From Linyphia triangularis (lineage: Eukaryota > Arthropoda > Arachnida > Araneae > Linyphiidae): DNA of 64,000 nucleotides. The notes under the pieces are model-generated. The model ran no database searches. It was not told the DNA's origin and saw nothing but the letters and a program-made list of their open reading frames with translations. Where the stretch lies: NCBI GenBank assembly GCA_963978545.1, contig OZ021726.1, positions 31,220,459 through 31,284,458 of the forward strand, given 5' to 3'. How positions within the stretch are numbered: the first letter of the stretch is position 1; every line of letters begins with the position of its first letter. Position numbers and translations under genes: made by a program. Below are positions 59,836-64,000 of this stretch, piece by piece.

Positions 59836-61080
59836 ATGTTATACCTTGAAGATTACCTGGAAATGATTGAGCATTTGCCTCAAGAACTTAGAGACCGGTT
59901 TACGGAAATGCGAGAAATGGACCTACAAGTTCATAATGCTATGGATAATTTAGATGAAAGAGTTAAGCAATTTTTTCCAAATGCCAAGAAACTGAAACCT
60001 ATAGAAAGGGATTCAGAATATGAAAAGATAAGATTAGATTATTATAAGGCTCTGGAAGATGCAGATGAGAAAGTGCACATAGCTAACCAAATATACGATT
60101 TAGTAGAAAGATATTTAAGGCGATTAGACCAAGAATTGCAGAAATTTAAAATGGAATTGGAAGCGGATAATGCAGGTATCACTGAAATTCTAGAAAAAAG
60201 ATCACTTGAATTAGATAACCCACCTCCAACAACTAATTCTATGTCGTCCAACTATCCAAGAGGTGAAAAAAGGAAACACGGCCAGCAAAACATATCTATT
60301 ACCTACACTCCAGACAAACAACTCGGAACAGAAAAGGTGTTTTCATCCATAGCAACTGAAGCCATGAGGGAGACAATTGGTGGGAACAGAGTGACTCTTC
60401 CAGGCCATTCGCCGTCGTCTTCTTCAACGAGTAGTAGCAGCTCAACAAGTTCAGCTCAAGAACGTAGCCTAGTCCTTACACCCCAGACAAAGACCACTTA
60501 TGTAGGAACAAGTGCTCTAGCAGCTGCAGCTTCCCAAGCCATAGCAGCCACTCAGCAATCTCTAAAACGAGGCACTTCACAAAGCCAATCCAATCTGATA
60601 CAGCAGGGAAGACGAACTGCAAGCCTGAAGGCAAGCTATGAAGCTGTCAATTCTGGTCAGAACCTGAACAAAGAGCTCACTTTGGGAAGCCGCGAGATCA
60701 ATTCTGTAGTAGTAGCGCCACCAAGCATTGCTAACACTGTCACTGTCCCTAGTGAACCAAAGACTAAAGTTAACAAAAAGGCCCGCTCAAGTCAAGTAGT
60801 TCAGCCAGCTATAGAGCCATCACCATTGCTTGAGGATTCGGAAGATTCTTCTGTGCTCGATGAAAATATGATGTTCCTAGACAGTTATGATCCTAATGAG
60901 CCAAGATACTGTGTGTGCAACCAGGTGTCATATGGGGATATGGTTGCATGTGATCACAAGGATTGTCCATTAGAATGGTTTCATTATCCGTGTGTAGGCA
61001 TTTCTCAGCCTCCTAAGGGAAAGTGGTTTTGTCCTCAGTGTGCAGCTTCTATGAAGCGTAGGAGTAAGAAGGATAAATAG
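59836..61080 (+). CDS. ING3: Inhibitor of growth protein 3 (ING3), single coding exon
   Basis: 414 codons from ATG 59836 to TAG 61078-61080. The same frame is open upstream to an ATG at 59773, but 59836 is chosen because [15 protein letters not shown] is the conserved ING3 N-terminus. Residues 1-105 form the ING helical domain ([40 protein letters not shown]). A Ser/Thr/Ala-rich linker with a basic patch follows. Residues about 358-402 form a complete C4HC3 PHD finger ([16 protein letters not shown]...WFHYPC...WFCPQC) of the ING type that reads H3K4me3. ING3 is a subunit of the NuA4/TIP60 acetyltransferase complex in the nucleus. TTTGATTTTTAG at 59743-59754 is a good splice acceptor, implying a 5' noncoding exon. 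No introns interrupt the coding part. Confidence 0.95.
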   Translation: MLYLEDYLEMIEHLPQELRDRFTEMREMDLQVHNAMDNLDERVKQFFPNAKKLKPIERDSEYEKIRLDYYKALEDADEKVHIANQIYDLVERYLRRLDQELQKFKMELEADNAGITEILEKRSLELDNPPPTTNSMSSNYPRGEKRKHGQQNISITYTPDKQLGTEKVFSSIATEAMRETIGGNRVTLPGHSPSSSSTSSSSSTSSAQERSLVLTPQTKTTYVGTSALAAAASQAIAATQQSLKRGTSQSQSNLIQQGRRTASLKASYEAVNSGQNLNKELTLGSREINSVVVAPPSIANTVTVPSEPKTKVNKKARSSQVVQPAIEPSPLLEDSEDSSVLDENMMFLDSYDPNEPRYCVCNQVSYGDMVACDHKDCPLEWFHYPCVGISQPPKGKWFCPQCAASMKRRSKKDK

Positions 61081-61348
61081 AATGCTTTTCATTTTGTAAT
61101 TTAATTCATTATGATTTTGTGATACAAACTTTTTTCTTTTTTGTAAATATTACACTTTTTTCCCAACTTGCAATGATTTTTGTTTATATTTTTGTTTTGT
61201 TTTTTTAAAGCAACTGCTTACATTCATTATAAAGAAAGAGTTAGTTTTTTTTTTTTTTTTTTGAATCTGCTTCTTTCACAATACCTGGTATAAGAAAAAC
61301 TCCCAATTAAAATAAGACAATTTTATTTAGAAATATCTCTATAAACTC

Positions 61349-61354
61349 AATAAA
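61349..61354 (+). terminator. Likely ING3 polyadenylation signal
   Basis: AATAAA about 270 bases after the ING3 stop; the first clear hexamer on the plus strand. Confidence 0.45.
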
Positions 61355-62690
61355 AAGATTTTGATATGAAATTTGACACTTTAATTATTGTCCTAATGGT
61401 CAAAATCATTTAAGAAGCTAGTAAGGTGAAATATCAACAAAATTGCAAAAGGAATATAGCATCTTTTGTATTTAAGCTACTTGTACAATGGATTCAATCA
61501 TAAAGGGGGGGGGGGGGGATCCTGATTGCTTGAAAAAATATTTTATATACCGAATACTAAAATACAAAATCAATAAAGTAATACTAATCTATTGTAGAAA
61601 CATCAAAACCTTTAAACTTAAATTAAAAAAAGAAAGCCATTGCACACACCTTCAGCACAATGCTACATGAAAGCAGAATGTGCAATGCAATCCTACAAAT
61701 ATAATAAAAATTAAGAGCCAAACTTAAGCCTTAAACAGCCAAAAAAATAGATATTAAAATATGAATCTTAAAAATATTTTTAAATTTTGAAATCCCGTCT
61801 TGAGTTTCTTCGTCAGGAGGCTTGAACCCATTCGAGATTTCAAAGGATGTGTTTCTGAAATGTGATTCCCATTCAAGCCCCTACGCATCCAGCCAGATAG
61901 ACAAGAAGTCAAAAATATTCACAAATACTAAAATGAAATGTACCTTGTAAACCAAACTTAACAAAATCACTGTCTTCCCAAGTTTAAAGCCCAAGTTGAT
62001 TCGAAATGAACACAATCCAGCACCAAAAGCATTGAATGTATTGAAAACATAATTCCCAAAATAGCCCCGCTTAAAACATTTAAAACTGCACTGCCATCTT
62101 TTATCCATGGAAAAAAATTTGAAATAAAACATTTAGACCAGTTAGGGCTATTTAACTGGATTTCAATATAGCCCGAACAATAGAATCGAAAACCAAGAAA
62201 AGAAAATTTCAAAAATATTTAGTAAATCCATTTTTCCTCAAATTATACCTAAAAATCTCAAAAGCCAAATTAAAGTCCGTAGCATTATTGCAAATACTCT
62301 TAATTCTGTTTAGTTGTGTGTAATAAATATTTCTAAAAATAATGAAACTTAAATTGCTATTAAAATTTGAAAGACGAATAACTCTTAAAATTAAAATCCT
62401 GTCTTGTCATAAATCCAAATATTTATAGAATCTTCAATAATCCTTAAATATAGCAAAAATATATTCAATGTAATTAATAATAGCTTCTGTTAAATTTATT
62501 GAATTAGGTTAGTACTCTCCAGCTGATTTTTGCATAAATATCAGTGGATTTTTTTTTTTGTAAATTTTTCATGTACAAGTTATTTCATCACTGCAGAATG
62601 GACAATTCTCGCTTTTATTTTTATTCAATTCCAAATGTTTCGAAAAGGCCATAAACAGAAAATGTTCTGCTCGATGTGCTTTTTTTTTTT
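61355..62690. other. Intergenic region, no gene recognised
   Basis: Contains a G-run (about 61505-61518). 61790-61910 has mixed composition (on the minus strand CGAATGGGTTCAAGCCTCCT), probably an unassigned repeat. 62500-62600 resembles 38780-38850 (ACTCTCCA.CTGATTTT, TTTCATCACTGC), so a shared interspersed repeat is likely. Confidence 0.35.
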
Positions 62691-62699
62691 TTTTTTTAA

Positions 62700-62960
62700 A
62701 TTTGCAATCAAAGTTTTCCTGTGAGAAGTTGGCGAGAAAGCGATTCATTCGGCCTGAATTGAACCTGAATCTTGGCTTGAAATGTGGCAGCGGAAACCTG
62801 TTTTGCAAGTTTCTCGCAAATCGCGGCAACCTCTACGTGATATGGCAATGGTCTACCAGCTCCAACTATTTGGCAAAAACCTCACGATAACCATAGAAAC
62901 CCTTGACGTCACAGATTTTGTTGCATGTTTTGATCGGACTGGTTTTGGTTCGGTTTTGAT
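62700..62960. other. Balanced-composition island near the right edge
   Basis: Contains several CpGs and a palindromic TTGACGTCA at about 62904 (CRE-like). No ORF with recognisable similarity; could be a promoter or first exon of a gene beyond the window, or a repeat. Confidence 0.25.
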
Positions 62961-63832
62961 CCATTTTCGTTTTTTAATATTTAAATAACTAATTTTTTTA
63001 AAGAACTTTTGTTTAAATATTTGGAATCAGAAAGAAATTCTTCATAAATATAAACTAATTTCACTTGTTTTTAAAAAATGCGGGAATTGTCCATTCCCTC
63101 TTCAATTTAAAAAAGGTGTACGAACCTTTCCTTATAAAATTCAAATTTTTGCATTGTTTCTCTTCCTTGTGTGGTTTTATGTTGGAGACAAGGAGTATTA
63201 ATAAGTCTATGGGAAAAATTATTCGTGTATTCCGCATTTTCCCCCGGCTTTGAAAATGGAACTTTAGATGTGTGGTTTACCTGCAGTTTTTCTAAATAAA
63301 TATCAATCTTTTGAGCTTTAATCACTATAAAAATTATCAAAAACATAAAAAAATTACAAACTTCAGTGCATTATAGCATGTACTACAGCCATTTAATTGG
63401 GACTTTGCATAAATTTTCAAATCTGCATTAATTGTAGGGTTTAGATCTTGTATGGGAGGTTCTGTAGCCAATTGCTTCTGCCAGATTTAGCAGAAAGTTG
63501 TCAGTTTGATCCCTTAATTTTTGTATGCACTCCAATTATTATTTCATATTTTATTATTAAATGTGTGTAAGCTAGCATTCCTTTTTTGGGTACTGATCAA
63601 TTAATAGTGATTTTGTCACAATTCTGCCTGTCTTTCAGGGCCCCAATTTTTACTAAGATACATATTTTCCGAATTGTGAACTTGACACAAGTTTTCTATA
63701 GTCTACTATGCGTTATAGGTCCTTATTACTTTAATTGAATCCTCTCAAAATCTAAGCATCCAATCTATAAGAATGATTTAAGAAAAATCTTTGTTTTATA
63801 GATAATCTCCATTTGATTAAAGAAGATTTTTG

Positions 63833-63891
63833 TTCCATACAACAAGTTATGAGCAATAGTAATTTCACTATTGCTCAATACTTGTATGGAA
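63833..63891. ncRNA. Small imperfect hairpin, candidate structured RNA or micro-MITE centre
   Basis: TTCCATACAA at 63833 pairs with TTGTATGGAA ending at 63891. GAGCAATAGT (63851-63860) pairs with ACTATTGCTC (63867-63876) around a 6-base loop. The arms of roughly 25 bp have a small bulge. The size is like a short pre-miRNA, but no expression or conservation evidence exists. Confidence 0.2.
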
Positions 63892-64000
63892 ATATAAATT
63901 TTCTATTTAGAACTATTATTAAAATTAGCATTTCAATGTTTACATTTTATTTTAAATGTACAATTACATTTGTATGGATACCATGATTTTCTTTAGTTTG

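Overview
The window is AT-rich eukaryotic DNA with introns, a dense load of transposons and tRNA-derived SINEs, and genes of animal families. Gene families, BEL/Pao and Gypsy elements and many hAT-type DNA transposons point to an arthropod, most probably an arachnid such as a spider. That taxonomic call is inference, not read directly. No bacterial, viral-genome or CRISPR feature was seen.

Three host genes are supported. (1) 6611-18690 (+): the last two coding exons of a PCMTD-type protein (protein-L-isoaspartate methyltransferase domain-containing, putative Elongin BC/Cul5 substrate receptor), separated by an 11.1 kb intron; earlier exons are not recognised and probably lie left of the window. 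(2) 29364-46863 (-): a complete ten-exon, 551-residue papain-family cysteine protease of the 26/29-kDa proteinase type, every exon joined in phase, with the catalytic Cys, His and Asn present. (3) 59836-61080 (+): the full coding region of ING3, a PHD-finger subunit of NuA4/TIP60 histone acetyltransferase complexes, in one uninterrupted exon. The three genes have unrelated jobs and show no operon-like organisation.

Most of the rest is mobile DNA. 1-2855 holds the 5' part of a BEL/Pao retrotransposon (minus strand) running off the left edge. 4034-6373 is a nest of hAT-type elements, a foldback MITE and a SINE. The PCMTD intron carries a satellite-filled hAT-like element (9157-10647), further copies of the same satellite and a pogo-like MITE. 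22958-26797 is a deleted Gypsy element with both LTRs and a 4-bp target duplication. The protease introns contain a three-level transposon nest (32088-34557), a pogo-like MITE, a piggyBac-like MITE, a foldback element and an hAT MITE. 55595-58682 is a 3.1 kb hAT-like element with the same internal satellite and its own SINE.

The most unusual signal is a degenerate ~100-bp-periodic satellite shared as internal filler by transposons with different terminal repeats. I found no clearly new biochemical system. All gene models come from reading ORFs, splice sites and phase by eye and have no transcript support.
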